DNA of 64,000 nt from DATBGO01 sp963785765 (GCA_963785765.1 CAWAWM010000002.1:1054001-1118000); one strand, 5' to 3'. Numbered from the stretch's first letter, positions 24,522-33,860 are shown. Notes: generated by a model from the sequence alone, not told the origin. Numbers and translations are program-made.

Positions 24522-25814
24522 GTGAGCGCCCTGCTCGCTTTGAGATCGGCGCTCAGCGGCGGCAGCGGCCCCTCCCGGGCGGCGCCAGGGTCGGTTGCCG
24601 CGATCGGCCGCGGCTGGCTGGTGGCCGGTTTCGTCGTATTCGCCGGGTACGCGGGAATAGTTGCCCTGGTCAGCGGCATCGGGGTGCATCGTCAGTGGGC
24701 GATCATCGCGGCCCCCGCCTACCTGCTCGCCGCGGTGGCCGCCCTCTGGAAGCGCCGCGGGCTGGAAATCAGCGTGGCGCTGGGCGTCGCTGGCGGCCTG
24801 GTCGCACCGCTCATCTGGCTGGCCGTCCGGCACCAGAGCCAGCGTGAGCTGTGGGTGATCGTCCGCGGGGCACGGCTGCTCATCCGGCATGGCACGCCCT
24901 ACGAGAGCGCCGCGGCCCTGGCCGGAACGCATAATCCGGACGCCTATAACCCGTACCTGCCGGTGATGGCGATCTTCGGGGTAGCGCGGGCTCAGCTGGG
25001 TAACAGCCTGCTCACCGACCCCAGGATCTGGCTGAGCGCGGCGTTCGTGGTGATCTTCGCGCTGGCCCTGCGCTGTGCCGGGGCCCGCGACGTATGGCGG
25101 TGGACGGCCCTGGTGAGCGCGACACCGCTGGTGGCTTTCCCGCTCGCGGTGGCCGGGGACGACATGCCGGTGCTCGCGCTGATGTGCCTGGGCCTGGCGC
25201 TGCTCTGGCGGCCGGGGCGCCAGAACGGCCCGGTGCTGGCCGGCCTGGCCCTCGGGGTGGCAGCCGGCATGAAAGCGACCGCGTGGCTCGCCCTGGTGGT
25301 GGCTCTCGCGCTGCTCGCCGCCCGGGATGGCAGGCGCGCGGCGGCCAGTTTCGCGGCCACCGCGCTGGCAGTCATGGCGGTCCTGGTGGGCCCGGTGGCA
25401 GTCGTGGCGCCGACCGCCCTGGTGGACAACACGATCTCGTTCCCGCTGGGCCTGTCTCACGTGAAGTCCGGCGCGGCCAGCCCGCTGCCCGGTTACCTGC
25501 TCGCGCAGACCGGGCATCCAGGGCATTTGGTCGCTGTCGGGCTGCTCGTGCTCTCCGGCCTGGCTGTCGCCCTGTCGCTGGTCATCAGGCCGCCGATGGA
25601 CTGCCGTTCCGCCACCTGGCGGCTCATCATCGGTCTGGTGCTGATGTTCAGCCTGGCGCCGGCCAGCCGGTTCGGCTACTACATCTACCCGGCCGGCCTG
25701 TGGGTGTGGATGCAGGTGTCGAGTCTGGGTGACCGCGCGTCGGCGAAACCAGGGTCGCCGGACCGCGGGCCACCCGAACTAGCGGCCGGCGACGGAAAGC
25801 GGATTCACGGCTAA
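24522..25814 (+). CDS. Multi-pass membrane glycosyltransferase-like protein (GT87/DUF2029-like)
   Basis: A 430-residue protein from GTG 24522 with GGGGAGGA directly upstream. About ten hydrophobic segments. A loop after the second or third segment reads RHGTPYESAAALAGTHNPDA then YNPYLPVM, the pattern of polyprenyl-phosphate-sugar-dependent (GT-C) mannosyltransferases, which use an acidic residue in this loop. Acts at the membrane in glycan assembly if active. 24 bases upstream of the next membrane gene, probably co-transcribed. 24291-24521 has no gene. Confidence 0.6.
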   Translation: MSALLALRSALSGGSGPSRAAPGSVAAIGRGWLVAGFVVFAGYAGIVALVSGIGVHRQWAIIAAPAYLLAAVAALWKRRGLEISVALGVAGGLVAPLIWLAVRHQSQRELWVIVRGARLLIRHGTPYESAAALAGTHNPDAYNPYLPVMAIFGVARAQLGNSLLTDPRIWLSAAFVVIFALALRCAGARDVWRWTALVSATPLVAFPLAVAGDDMPVLALMCLGLALLWRPGRQNGPVLAGLALGVAAGMKATAWLALVVALALLAARDGRRAAASFAATALAVMAVLVGPVAVVAPTALVDNTISFPLGLSHVKSGAASPLPGYLLAQTGHPGHLVAVGLLVLSGLAVALSLVIRPPMDCRSATWRLIIGLVLMFSLAPASRFGYYIYPAGLWVWMQVSSLGDRASAKPGSPDRGPPELAAGDGKRIHG

Positions 25815-25838
25815 TGCCGCGCAGATACGGTTGACGGA

Positions 25839-28259
25839 ATGAAGAAGACGCTGGCCGGAGTGGTGCTGCTCGGCGCAGTCCTGGCCGCGGCTTGGTCAGC
25901 GGACGCCGTGGTCCTGGCCAGCCCGGCTCGCGCCAGTGCCGTCTCGGCGAGCAGCGCCCAGAACGGCCAGGCCGGCCGGGCGGCCGCCCCGGGGTCACCG
26001 ACCCATCCCGTGGTCCTGCTGGGCATCCCTGGCCTGCGCTGGACCGATGTGTCGGCGACGGCGACGCCCGCGCTCTGGCGGCTCGCCGATGACGGTTCGG
26101 TGGGCACGCTGGTGGTCCACACGATCAGGTCCCTCACCTGCCCTGCGGATGGCTGGATCACCATGAACGGAGGTGCCCGCGCCAGCGTGCCGCACGGAAC
26201 CTCAGACACCTGCCCCCAGCCCGGCGTCGTCGTTGCCCGGCGCGCGGCAGCTGCGTCCGCGCGTCCTGCCGCTACGCCGGTGCCAGCCACCGTGCCGTCC
26301 ATGCCGTCGCTGGTCCGGTACAACAGGCAGTTTCACTACAGCCCGGACTGGGGGCTGCTGAAGTCCGCGGCCGGGAACGGGTGCGCGACCGCGATCGGGC
26401 CGGGCGCCGCGCTCGCCCTGGCCGGGCCGGGCGGCAGCGTGGCCAGCTACCTGCCCTCGGTGTCCGCGGCCGGCCGGTCGACCTTCGCGCGGTGCCCGCT
26501 GACGGCAGTGAGCTTCGGCGCGCTCCCGGCGAGCTCGGGGTCCGGCGGCGCCGCCGCGCGGGCGGCGGCGGTCCGGGCAGACGACCAGGTGCTCGGCCGC
26601 ATCGTCGCTGACCTGCCGGCTGGCGCGATCACCGTGGTTTTCGCTCCAGGCGACGACACCGCTCCGCACCTGCGGCTTATCATCGTCGACGGCCCCGGGT
26701 ACGGCGCGGGACTGCTCGACAGCGCCTCGACCCGCCAGCCAGGCCTAACCCAGCTCACCGACCTCACCCCGACCGTGCTGCACTGGCGCGGCCAGCCGGT
26801 GCCCGCTTCCGCGGTCGGCTCGCAATTGGAACGGGCGGACCGGGGCAGCCTGGCGGCCCAGATCCGCGCCCTGGTCGGCCAGGACACCTCCGCGCAGGTC
26901 TACCGGGCCACGTTCGGCTGGTTCTTCGCGATCTTCGTCGTCGCCGAGGTGGTCTTCTTCGGCCTGCTCACCCTGATGATGCGGGGCCGGAAGGGAGAAC
27001 GGCGCAGGCGCGGATGGGCCATCGCCCGGGTGGCGGGAGTCCTGGCTGGCTCCGTTCCTGCGGGGTCGTTCCTGGCCAGCCTGGTGCCGTGGTGGCTGCT
27101 GCCGCACCCAGCCATCCTGCTGTACCTCATGACCGCGGCCTGGGCCATCGTGGTGGCCGGCATCGCGCTGGCCGGTCCGTGGCGGCGCGATCCGCTCGGC
27201 CCGGCCGGGGTGGTCGCGGCCCTGACCCTGGTGATCGTCGGGATAGACGTGATGACCGGGTCCCGGCTGCAGCTCGGCACGCCGTTCGGCCTGTCGGTGC
27301 TGCTGGGCGGGCGCTTCTACGGCGAGGACAACAACACGATCGGGATCTACGGCGCCGCGGGCATCCTGTGCGGCGCCTGGCTCGCGGCGCTGGTACTGCG
27401 GTCGGCGGCCGGCCGGCGGCCCGACGCGATCCCGCGGTCGGCTGACAGCCCGCGGTTGGCTGAGAGCCCGCGGCTGGCTGAGAGCCCGCCGTCCGCCGCC
27501 ATCCCGCGGTCGGCCGCGAGCCCGCCGTCCGCCGCTATCCCGCGGTCGGCCGCGAGCACCAGCCGGCTGGCCACCGTGTTCGGCTGGGGCGAGGCGCGCG
27601 GCCGCGCGGTGCTCGTCGTCTCGGCGGTCGCGCTGTTCGCCGTGATCGCCTCGGGCTGGCCGGGATTCGGCGCCAAGGTGGGCGGGACGATCGCGATGGT
27701 CCCGGGCTTCATCCTGCTGATCATGGCCGTGGCCGGCGTGCGGCTCAACGCGCGGCGCGCCGTGATCGTCGCGCTGAGCGGGCTCGCGCTCTTCGCCGTG
27801 TTCGCGCTGATCAACTACTTCATCCCGGTGACCGGGCACTCCGACATCGGGGCCTTCGCCGGCCAGGCACTGCACGGCGGCGCGGGCGGGACGCTGCAAC
27901 GCAAGATAAGCACCAACTTCGGCTCGCTCACCACGACCCCGTACAACTTCCTGATCCCCCTGATCGTGGTCGGCCTGGGCCTGCTGCTCCTGAAGCCGGA
28001 ACGATTCGGGGCCGGGGCGCTGTCCCGGGCCTGGCGGACGGTGCCGCTGCTGAAGGCCTGCTGCGTCACGATCTGGATCATGGCGGTCCTCGGCTGGTTC
28101 GCGGAGGACTCCGGTGTCGGCGTGCCCGGCTCCACGCTGCCGTTCGTCCTGCCGCTGGTCATCGCCGTGGTGGCCAGCGCCGAACTTCGTGACCCGGCGA
28201 GCAGCCGCGGCCAGGACGCCGCACGCCGGTCAGGAGCTGCGGAGCAGGTCAGGAGCTAG
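25839..28259 (+). CDS. Large membrane protein with a periplasmic alkaline-phosphatase-like domain
   Basis: An 806-residue protein. A signal sequence (KKTLAGVVLLGAVLAAAWSA) is followed by about 330 extracytoplasmic residues resembling an alkaline-phosphatase/phosphodiesterase fold (HPVVLLGIPGLRWTDV, ATPALWRLADDGSVG, TCPADGWITMNGG, LTDLTPTVLHW). The usual metal Asp/Thr pair is not obvious, so it may be inactive. The C-terminal half has about 10 membrane segments. A cytoplasmic-loop repeat (IPRSA, SPRLAE, SPPSAA units, coding bases about 27430-27560) breaks the membrane domain. Similar proteins are widespread in actinobacteria without known function. Confidence 0.6.
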   Translation: MKKTLAGVVLLGAVLAAAWSADAVVLASPARASAVSASSAQNGQAGRAAAPGSPTHPVVLLGIPGLRWTDVSATATPALWRLADDGSVGTLVVHTIRSLTCPADGWITMNGGARASVPHGTSDTCPQPGVVVARRAAAASARPAATPVPATVPSMPSLVRYNRQFHYSPDWGLLKSAAGNGCATAIGPGAALALAGPGGSVASYLPSVSAAGRSTFARCPLTAVSFGALPASSGSGGAAARAAAVRADDQVLGRIVADLPAGAITVVFAPGDDTAPHLRLIIVDGPGYGAGLLDSASTRQPGLTQLTDLTPTVLHWRGQPVPASAVGSQLERADRGSLAAQIRALVGQDTSAQVYRATFGWFFAIFVVAEVVFFGLLTLMMRGRKGERRRRGWAIARVAGVLAGSVPAGSFLASLVPWWLLPHPAILLYLMTAAWAIVVAGIALAGPWRRDPLGPAGVVAALTLVIVGIDVMTGSRLQLGTPFGLSVLLGGRFYGEDNNTIGIYGAAGILCGAWLAALVLRSAAGRRPDAIPRSADSPRLAESPRLAESPPSAAIPRSAASPPSAAIPRSAASTSRLATVFGWGEARGRAVLVVSAVALFAVIASGWPGFGAKVGGTIAMVPGFILLIMAVAGVRLNARRAVIVALSGLALFAVFALINYFIPVTGHSDIGAFAGQALHGGAGGTLQRKISTNFGSLTTTPYNFLIPLIVVGLGLLLLKPERFGAGALSRAWRTVPLLKACCVTIWIMAVLGWFAEDSGVGVPGSTLPFVLPLVIAVVASAELRDPASSRGQDAARRSGAAEQVRS

Positions 28260-28385
28260 CCGGTCAGGGGCTCAGCAGGTCAGGGGCTCAGCAGGTCAGG
28301 GACTAGACAGGTCACGGGCAAGCCGATCAGGGACGTAGCGGGTCAAGGACTTAGCCGGTCAAGGACTCAGCACATCAGGAGTTAG
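28260..28385. repeat. Degenerate tandem repeat between convergent genes
   Basis: About seven imperfect copies of a 16-18 bp unit close to CAGGTCAGGGGCTCAG. The first copies are nearly identical and later ones drift. They lie between the stop of the 806-residue membrane gene and the convergent stop at 28375, and overlap the latter slightly. Confidence 0.75.
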
Positions 28386-29982
28386 CTTGCGTGGTACCGC
28401 TCTCGTTCGCGGTTGCTAGCGCGCCCGGGTGGCCGGCCTGAACCGGCGTCCCGCTGGTCGCTGCGGGCCCGCTGTCGCGGCGCGCGCCCGTCAGGTAGCC
28501 GGTAACGGCCAGGATGCCGAGCGCTCCGGCGGGCGGAAGCGTGACCAGCGCAGGCAGCTGGTAGCGCCAGCTGAACTCGAAGGCGTCCGAGGCGAGCAGC
28601 AGGATGACCGCGGTGGCGAAAAACAGCAGGCACGCGACGGACACGTCGCGGCCCGGCCCCCGGCCGGAGCCAGCCTCCCGGGCAGGCTCCGCCCCGTGGA
28701 CGCGGCGACGGCGCAGGACGCCGATGCTGCCGCCGAGCCCGGCCAGCGCGCACAGCAGCAGCAGCGGCCCGGGGGTGTAGCCGCCGTCGAGCTGATAGGC
28801 GCGCAGGAACGCGGCGAGCGGCTCGTACACCGTGGGGCCGCCGCCGCCGTAACGCTCCGCGGCCGCCCGGACCGTCTGCAGGCTCACATGCTGATAGCTG
28901 GGATAGGTGGTCTGGAATTGCCAGCGCGCGATCGGCGTGTCACCGGGATCGGTGACCCGTGTCACGGCGAAGAGCTTCAGCGAGTCCCGGCCGATCGCCG
29001 CGAAGACGGCCAGCGGGTCCTGCCAGAACACCCGGTGCGTGAAATCCCCGGCGATGGTCGAGGCTTCATGACCGGCCGGCCGGAAGTTCCGCAACGGCGA
29101 CTGCGGACTGTGCACCAGCGCATCGTTGCCGAGCTTGACCGCGAACTGCCGGGACGGGCACAGCGCCTGCTCGTCGGGAGGCAGGGTCAGCGCATGGCAG
29201 TTGGCGGCCAGCACGACCCGTCCGTACAGTTCGTTGGTCCCCTGATTGGCCAGCCTGAAATGGCCGGTGACGGCCAGCGACGTCGTGCAGTAGGCCAGGA
29301 TCGGCAGCACGAACGCGGCGGCCAGGACTGCCCCCTGCCACAGTTTGCGCCGCCATCCCTGGACTGCGGCCAGCAGGAAGATCAGGGCAGGCAGGATGAG
29401 GATCTGGCCGACCTCGCGGACGGTGGCCGAGGCGCCAAGCGCCAGCCCGCCGGCGATGAACATCCACGTCCTCGGTCTGCGCTCCCACAACAGGATGACC
29501 AGCCCCGCCACGATGAGCGCCTCGAACAGGACATCCGACATGATGCTCTGCTCCATCTGAAGCTGGTAGCCATCGAGCAGCACGGGCGCCGTAACCAGGG
29601 CGGCCAGCCAGCGGGGAGCCTCGCGGCGCAGCAGCACGACGTACAAGGCCACGGCCATCCCGAGGCCGAGCAGATGCTGCACCGCGGCGACCGCATCCAG
29701 GTTGCCCACCAGCAGGACGGGCCTCAGCAGAACCCGGTAGCCCAGCGGGTCGTTGCCGCCAGACAGGTACAGGTACCGGACCGAGTCGCTGAAGAACAGC
29801 GCCGGACGGTAGGCAGCCTCCGCCAGGACGCGCAGCGTCAGGCCCGCGGTCAGCAGCGCCGCCAGCAGCCAGTGCCGGCGCAGCAGCGCGCCCAGGCCGA
29901 CACCGAACCTGGCGGCGCCAGCCCGCCGCTCGGAGGCCGCCGGGGACATTCCCATGAACGGCCAGCCTATCCGGGACTCCAC
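28375..29982 (-). CDS. Multi-pass membrane protein, GT-C glycosyltransferase-like
   Basis: A 535-residue protein with a basic N terminus, about 11 hydrophobic segments and a large extracytoplasmic loop (about 255-400). The first loop has RPALFFSDSVRYLYLSGGND, whose acidic Asp follows the first membrane segment as in GT39/ArnT-type polyprenyl-sugar transferases. Loop cysteines (ANCHAL, ALCPSR) may form a disulfide. Read from GTG 29982; ATG 29955 (MGMSPAASERR) is an alternative. The C-terminal tail is Gly/Thr-rich and disordered. Divergent from the plsC-like gene. Confidence 0.55.
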   Translation of the reverse strand: MESRIGWPFMGMSPAASERRAGAARFGVGLGALLRRHWLLAALLTAGLTLRVLAEAAYRPALFFSDSVRYLYLSGGNDPLGYRVLLRPVLLVGNLDAVAAVQHLLGLGMAVALYVVLLRREAPRWLAALVTAPVLLDGYQLQMEQSIMSDVLFEALIVAGLVILLWERRPRTWMFIAGGLALGASATVREVGQILILPALIFLLAAVQGWRRKLWQGAVLAAAFVLPILAYCTTSLAVTGHFRLANQGTNELYGRVVLAANCHALTLPPDEQALCPSRQFAVKLGNDALVHSPQSPLRNFRPAGHEASTIAGDFTHRVFWQDPLAVFAAIGRDSLKLFAVTRVTDPGDTPIARWQFQTTYPSYQHVSLQTVRAAAERYGGGGPTVYEPLAAFLRAYQLDGGYTPGPLLLLCALAGLGGSIGVLRRRRVHGAEPAREAGSGRGPGRDVSVACLLFFATAVILLLASDAFEFSWRYQLPALVTLPPAGALGILAVTGYLTGARRDSGPAATSGTPVQAGHPGALATANESGTTQANS

Positions 29983-30053
29983 CGCCGACGGACTGGTCTA
30001 GCGTGCGGGCTAATCTGTGACTGCCGTGGCGCGCTGGCAGTGGGAGGTCCAGG

Positions 30054-31664
30054 TTGCAGTATCGGATGTCGCGGGTGCTGGCCGGGCCTTTCCTCTACGG
30101 GCTGTGGCGGCCCGAGATAACCGGGAGCGAACATATCCCGTCATCTGGCGGGGCCATCCTCGCGTCGAATCATCTGTCCATCGTCGACTCGATCTTCCTG
30201 CCGCTGATGGTCAGCCGGCCGGTCACGTTCGCGGCCAAGTCTGAGTACTTCACCGGGACCGGCCTGCTCGACCGGTTCACCAGCACCTATCTGCGCGCAA
30301 CCGGGCAGCTGCCGGTGGACCGGGCCGGGGCCCGGGCCGCGCAGGACATGCTGGACTCGGCGCTCGGGCTGCTGCTAGACGGCGCCCTGTTCGGGATCTA
30401 CCCGGAGGGGACCAGGTCGCCGGATGGGCGGCTCTACCGTGGCCGGACCGGCATCGGCTGGCTCGCGCTGAACGCCAGAGTCCCGGTGATCCCGGTCGCG
30501 ATGGTCGGAACCGACCGGGTGCTGCCGCCCGGGCACCGGTTTCCCCGGTTCCGCAAGATCCGGATCAGGATCGGCAAGCCGCTGACCTTCGATTCGTACG
30601 AGCGCACCGGGGCCAGGGAACGCCGCGCGGTCACCGACGAGGTGATGAAGGCGATCCAGGGGCTCTCCGGTCAGGAATACGTACACATGTACGCCTCGGT
30701 GCGCAAGGAGGAACTCGCCGCCGCCGCGGCGGCTCGCTCCCGTTTGACCGAAGGCAGAGCTGACCGAAGGCAGAGCGGCCCAGGGTCGTCCGGGCGCCGG
30801 TCAGTCCTCGTCGCGGGAGACGGACGGGAAGGTCTCCGTCGTCGCGCCCGGATTCCAGACGTAGATCGGCACGTCGGCATCCGCGCTGGTGTCGTCTCCC
30901 GCGTCGGCAGCGCCTGCTGCGCGGCCTACGCCCGTCTCGGCCTCGTCGGCTTGCTCGGAGCCGGGCCCGCCCGCGCCAGTGGCCAAGCTGTCCCAGACCG
31001 AGCGGGACGCGGAGCGCGGCAGGTTCGCGGTCCCGCGTCCGTTGATCGCCTGCGGGGCCGGCACGTTCGCCCACGGCAGCGCGCTGTCCGGCTTGACCGC
31101 AGGCTCCCAGGGCGGGGAGCCGGAAACCTTTGCCGCGCGGCTGGACGCTGGGCGGGTGATCGGCGACAGCATCGGCGCGGGCACCTGGCCAGCCGCACTC
31201 GGCCGACTGCTCGCGCCCGATCCGCCCGCGCTGGATCCGCCCGCGCTGGACCCGCCCGCGCTGGACCCGCCCGCGCTGGACCCGCCCGCGCTGGACCCGC
31301 CCGCGCTGGACCCGCCCGCGCCCGACCTCGGGCTGAGGCCGGTGAAGCTGCTCGAACCGGAGAATCCGCCCTGGCCCACCTCGAAGACGGTCGGACCGCC
31401 GGACCCGCCAGGCACCCCGGCACCAGGGTTCGATCCGGCCAGCGCACTGGGCTTGGCGAAGCTGTCGAAGCCCGTCGAGCCGCCGTTCCCTCCGGGCGCT
31501 GTGAAGCCTGTCTGTGCCGGGAAGTCGCTCTCTGCTGTCAAGTCGCTCTGTGCCGGGAAGTCGCTCTGTGCCGGGAAGTCGCTCTGTGCCGGGAAGTCGC
31601 CATTCTCGCGGGCGTCCGCGCCGCCCTGGCCGGTCCGGATGGCTGGTCCGGAGGAGGTGGCTGA
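30054..31664 (+). CDS. 1-acyl-glycerol-3-phosphate acyltransferase (PlsC-like), C terminus displaced by a 16-bp duplication
   Basis: The start is TTG 30054, six bases after GGAGGT. Residues 1-225 form a standard PlsC fold: NHLSIVDS (His40, Asp45), YPEGTRSPDG (116-125) and VIPVAMVGTD. It transfers acyl chains in phospholipid synthesis at the membrane. Beyond about residue 230 the frame runs on for 300 Arg/Ala/Gly-rich residues antisense to the subtilase gene. The cause is an exact 16-bp tandem duplication at 30745-30776. With one copy, the frame would stop near 30862 and give a protein of about 264 residues. The long tail is therefore probably artefactual or a recent mutation; the enzyme core is intact. 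Confidence 0.75.
   Translation: MQYRMSRVLAGPFLYGLWRPEITGSEHIPSSGGAILASNHLSIVDSIFLPLMVSRPVTFAAKSEYFTGTGLLDRFTSTYLRATGQLPVDRAGARAAQDMLDSALGLLLDGALFGIYPEGTRSPDGRLYRGRTGIGWLALNARVPVIPVAMVGTDRVLPPGHRFPRFRKIRIRIGKPLTFDSYERTGARERRAVTDEVMKAIQGLSGQEYVHMYASVRKEELAAAAAARSRLTEGRADRRQSGPGSSGRRSVLVAGDGREGLRRRARIPDVDRHVGIRAGVVSRVGSACCAAYARLGLVGLLGAGPARASGQAVPDRAGRGARQVRGPASVDRLRGRHVRPRQRAVRLDRRLPGRGAGNLCRAAGRWAGDRRQHRRGHLASRTRPTARARSARAGSARAGPARAGPARAGPARAGPARAGPARARPRAEAGEAARTGESALAHLEDGRTAGPARHPGTRVRSGQRTGLGEAVEARRAAVPSGRCEACLCREVALCCQVALCREVALCREVALCREVAILAGVRAALAGPDGWSGGGG
30745..30776 (+). repeat. Exact 16-bp tandem duplication near the end of plsC
   Basis: TGACCGAAGGCAGAGC occurs twice in direct succession. 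Because 16 is not a multiple of three, it shifts the reading frame of the acyltransferase. Confidence 0.9.
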
Positions 31665-33728
31665 GCTAGCCGGACGCGGCGCCCTGGCCAGGCTCTCGAA
31701 TCCGGCAAAGTCACCGCTGTCAGCGAGCCTGCCAGCGCGCCCGACCGAATCGGCCCACACAGACGTCCGGTCGCCAGGTTCGCGCGCCGCGGTGCTGCCC
31801 TGCGCGGTGCTGCCCCGCGCGGTGCTGTCTCCGGTGTTGCTGTCTCCTGCGGTGCCCGCGCCGGCATCGCCGCGACCGCCCGCCGCCTGCCCAGCAGGCA
31901 CGCGTCCGGCCGATTCCCGCCCGGCGAGCTCTCGTTCGCTGGTGTCGGCCCAGAACGGCTTGGGCTCACCAGCGGGCCCGCGCCCGGCAGCGTTGTAGCC
32001 GGTAGCCGCGGGTTCCAACGCGCTGCCCCAGACCGAATCAGCATCACCGGAGTCGCGGCCGCCGCTCGCGGTGCGTAGCCCTGCAGCGCGCAATCCGGCC
32101 GCGCTCAGGCCGCGCTCGGCCGCGCTCAGGCCGGCCATGTCCGGCTCCGCTGTGCCCAGCCCCGAAGCGCCCAGCCCCGAAGCGCCCAGCCCCGAAGCGC
32201 CCAGCCCCGAAGCGCCCAGCCCCGAAGCGCCCAGCCCCGAAGCGTCGTGGCGCCGCGAGCCCGAGGCGTGCGACACAGGCTGGGCGGCCCGGGCGGCTGG
32301 CGCGGGGAGGTAGGCCAGCCGCGGATCTCCGTTGGCGTCCCCGGTTTCCTCGTAACGCTCCCGGGCACGCCACTCTGGCTCACCGAAGCCCGATGTCCTG
32401 TCGCGCCGCCGCCGCAGCACGGCGAACACCGCGATCAGCAGCAGCAGCAGCACGAGCACGGCGGCGGAAATGATGCCGTCCTTCTCCAGCCTGGCCGAAG
32501 TCAGGCTCTGCCGGTACGTAGGAAGCGGCGGCGCGACGGGCAGCGCCCGGGGCTGTGCCCCCGCCCCGGCCCGCTGCGCGCCGGGACCGGCGATCGTAGC
32601 CGCGGCGGCGAGCGCCCGGGCCGCGTCCGCGGTGCCGGCTCCTGACCCGGTGCCGGTCTTGCCGCCTGGCCGGAACACGGTGCCGGTCGTCAGCGCCTGG
32701 GCGACCTGTTCGGGGGTCAGCTCGGGGAACTCGGATTTGATCAGAGCCGCGATGCCCGCCACGATGGCGCTCGCCGCGCTGGTGCTGTTCATGACCGCGT
32801 AGCCGTGCGGCAGAGCGGCTGCGATGACGCCTTCGCCGGCCGCGGTCAAGGTGACGTACTGCTGGCGCACTGAGAACGGAGACTTGATGAAGGCCTGGTT
32901 GAACGAGCCCACCGCGATCACGCCCGGGTAGGCGGCGGGGTAGTTGACGGCGTTAGCTGCGGTGCTGGCATTGCCAGCCGTGCCGGCAGCGGCCCCGGTG
33001 CCTGGAGTAGTCGCGGCGCCATCATCACCGGCGGGCGCGACCACGACGGCACCGAGCCTGAGCGCGTAGGCGATAGCTGACTTCTCGGCCGTGCTGCCGC
33101 CCGCGGCAGCGGTCACGCCCGGGGTGCCATCCGCGCTGGCCTGTCCGGGATCCAGGGGCAGATCGATGACCTGCGCGCCCTGCCGCGCGGCATACCTGAT
33201 CCCGGCGGCGATCGCGTCCGGCAGGCCGGCCGCGATGTTCATGTTGGCCAGCAGCGGGTCACCGGCGCCCAGCGTCACCCGTACCGACAGGATCCGCGCC
33301 GCCGGGGCTACTCCGATGACACCCGACGAGCCGCCGCCGCTGGCGGAGCCATGGCCGTGACCGGCGATGAGGCTGGCGACCGCCGTGCCGTGGCCATAGA
33401 AGTACGGGCTGGCCGGGCTCTCGCCAGAGTGCGTGAAGTCCGGGCCGGTCAGCACCGATCCGCTCAGGTCCGGCTGGGCCGGGTCAGTGCCGGTGTCCAG
33501 CACAGCCACCGTCACGCCGGAGCCTTCGGTGGTCCGCCAGGCCTGCGTGACATGCAGCGCGTGCAGCCACCACTCTTGATGGCGGACCTGATCGGCCAGC
33601 GTCGGCGTGCTGCCGAGCAGCACGCACGCTGCCGCGAGGCCGATGGCAGCAGGCGCCATCACCAGGCGAGGAAACCTCAGCGGCACGCCCTCTTGCCTTC
33701 CGTGACGGGATATTCGGCATTCTGCCAC
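30801..33728 (-). CDS. Mycosin-like membrane-anchored subtilase with a very long repetitive tail
   Basis: A product of up to 975 residues; GTG 33686 (protein starting VPLRFPRLV) is a likely start, giving a signal peptide ending near STPTLA. S8 catalytic residues: Asp78 (VLDTGTD), His113 (GHGTAVASLIAG) and Ser317 (STSAAS). The oxyanion Asn expected in A-A-G-N is Asp (APAGDDG, 232-237). One membrane helix (about 419-438) follows, as in type VII secretion mycosins. Mycosins end shortly after this helix; here about 530 cytoplasmic residues follow, with (GASGL)n, (FPAQSD)n and (AGGSS)n repeats. No ESX genes are adjacent, so the role is open. Confidence 0.75.
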   Translation of the reverse strand: MAECRISRHGRQEGVPLRFPRLVMAPAAIGLAAACVLLGSTPTLADQVRHQEWWLHALHVTQAWRTTEGSGVTVAVLDTGTDPAQPDLSGSVLTGPDFTHSGESPASPYFYGHGTAVASLIAGHGHGSASGGGSSGVIGVAPAARILSVRVTLGAGDPLLANMNIAAGLPDAIAAGIRYAARQGAQVIDLPLDPGQASADGTPGVTAAAGGSTAEKSAIAYALRLGAVVVAPAGDDGAATTPGTGAAAGTAGNASTAANAVNYPAAYPGVIAVGSFNQAFIKSPFSVRQQYVTLTAAGEGVIAAALPHGYAVMNSTSAASAIVAGIAALIKSEFPELTPEQVAQALTTGTVFRPGGKTGTGSGAGTADAARALAAAATIAGPGAQRAGAGAQPRALPVAPPLPTYRQSLTSARLEKDGIISAAVLVLLLLLIAVFAVLRRRRDRTSGFGEPEWRARERYEETGDANGDPRLAYLPAPAARAAQPVSHASGSRRHDASGLGASGLGASGLGASGLGASGLGASGLGTAEPDMAGLSAAERGLSAAGLRAAGLRTASGGRDSGDADSVWGSALEPAATGYNAAGRGPAGEPKPFWADTSERELAGRESAGRVPAGQAAGGRGDAGAGTAGDSNTGDSTARGSTAQGSTAAREPGDRTSVWADSVGRAGRLADSGDFAGFESLARAPRPASSATSSGPAIRTGQGGADARENGDFPAQSDFPAQSDFPAQSDLTAESDFPAQTGFTAPGGNGGSTGFDSFAKPSALAGSNPGAGVPGGSGGPTVFEVGQGGFSGSSSFTGLSPRSGAGGSSAGGSSAGGSSAGGSSAGGSSAGGSSAGGSGASSRPSAAGQVPAPMLSPITRPASSRAAKVSGSPPWEPAVKPDSALPWANVPAPQAINGRGTANLPRSASRSVWDSLATGAGGPGSEQADEAETGVGRAAGAADAGDDTSADADVPIYVWNPGATTETFPSVSRDED

Positions 33729-33860
33729 GGACCGGTCTGGCCCGTGGCGGCCCGCGTTTTTTGCGCGGCCTGCGGCAGCTTAGCCGGTCATGTAGCTGCG
33801 CAGCTCAGCATCGTTACACCGGGAAAGCCGAGGCTGGTCAGGGCTGGTACGGGCGGCTGG

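Noticed and set aside
31210..32240. Plus-strand repeats suggesting a CRISPR-like or satellite array
   Set aside because: They are the 15-bp codon repeats for the (AGGSS)n and (GASGL)n tail of the subtilase; no spacers or palindromic repeats are present.
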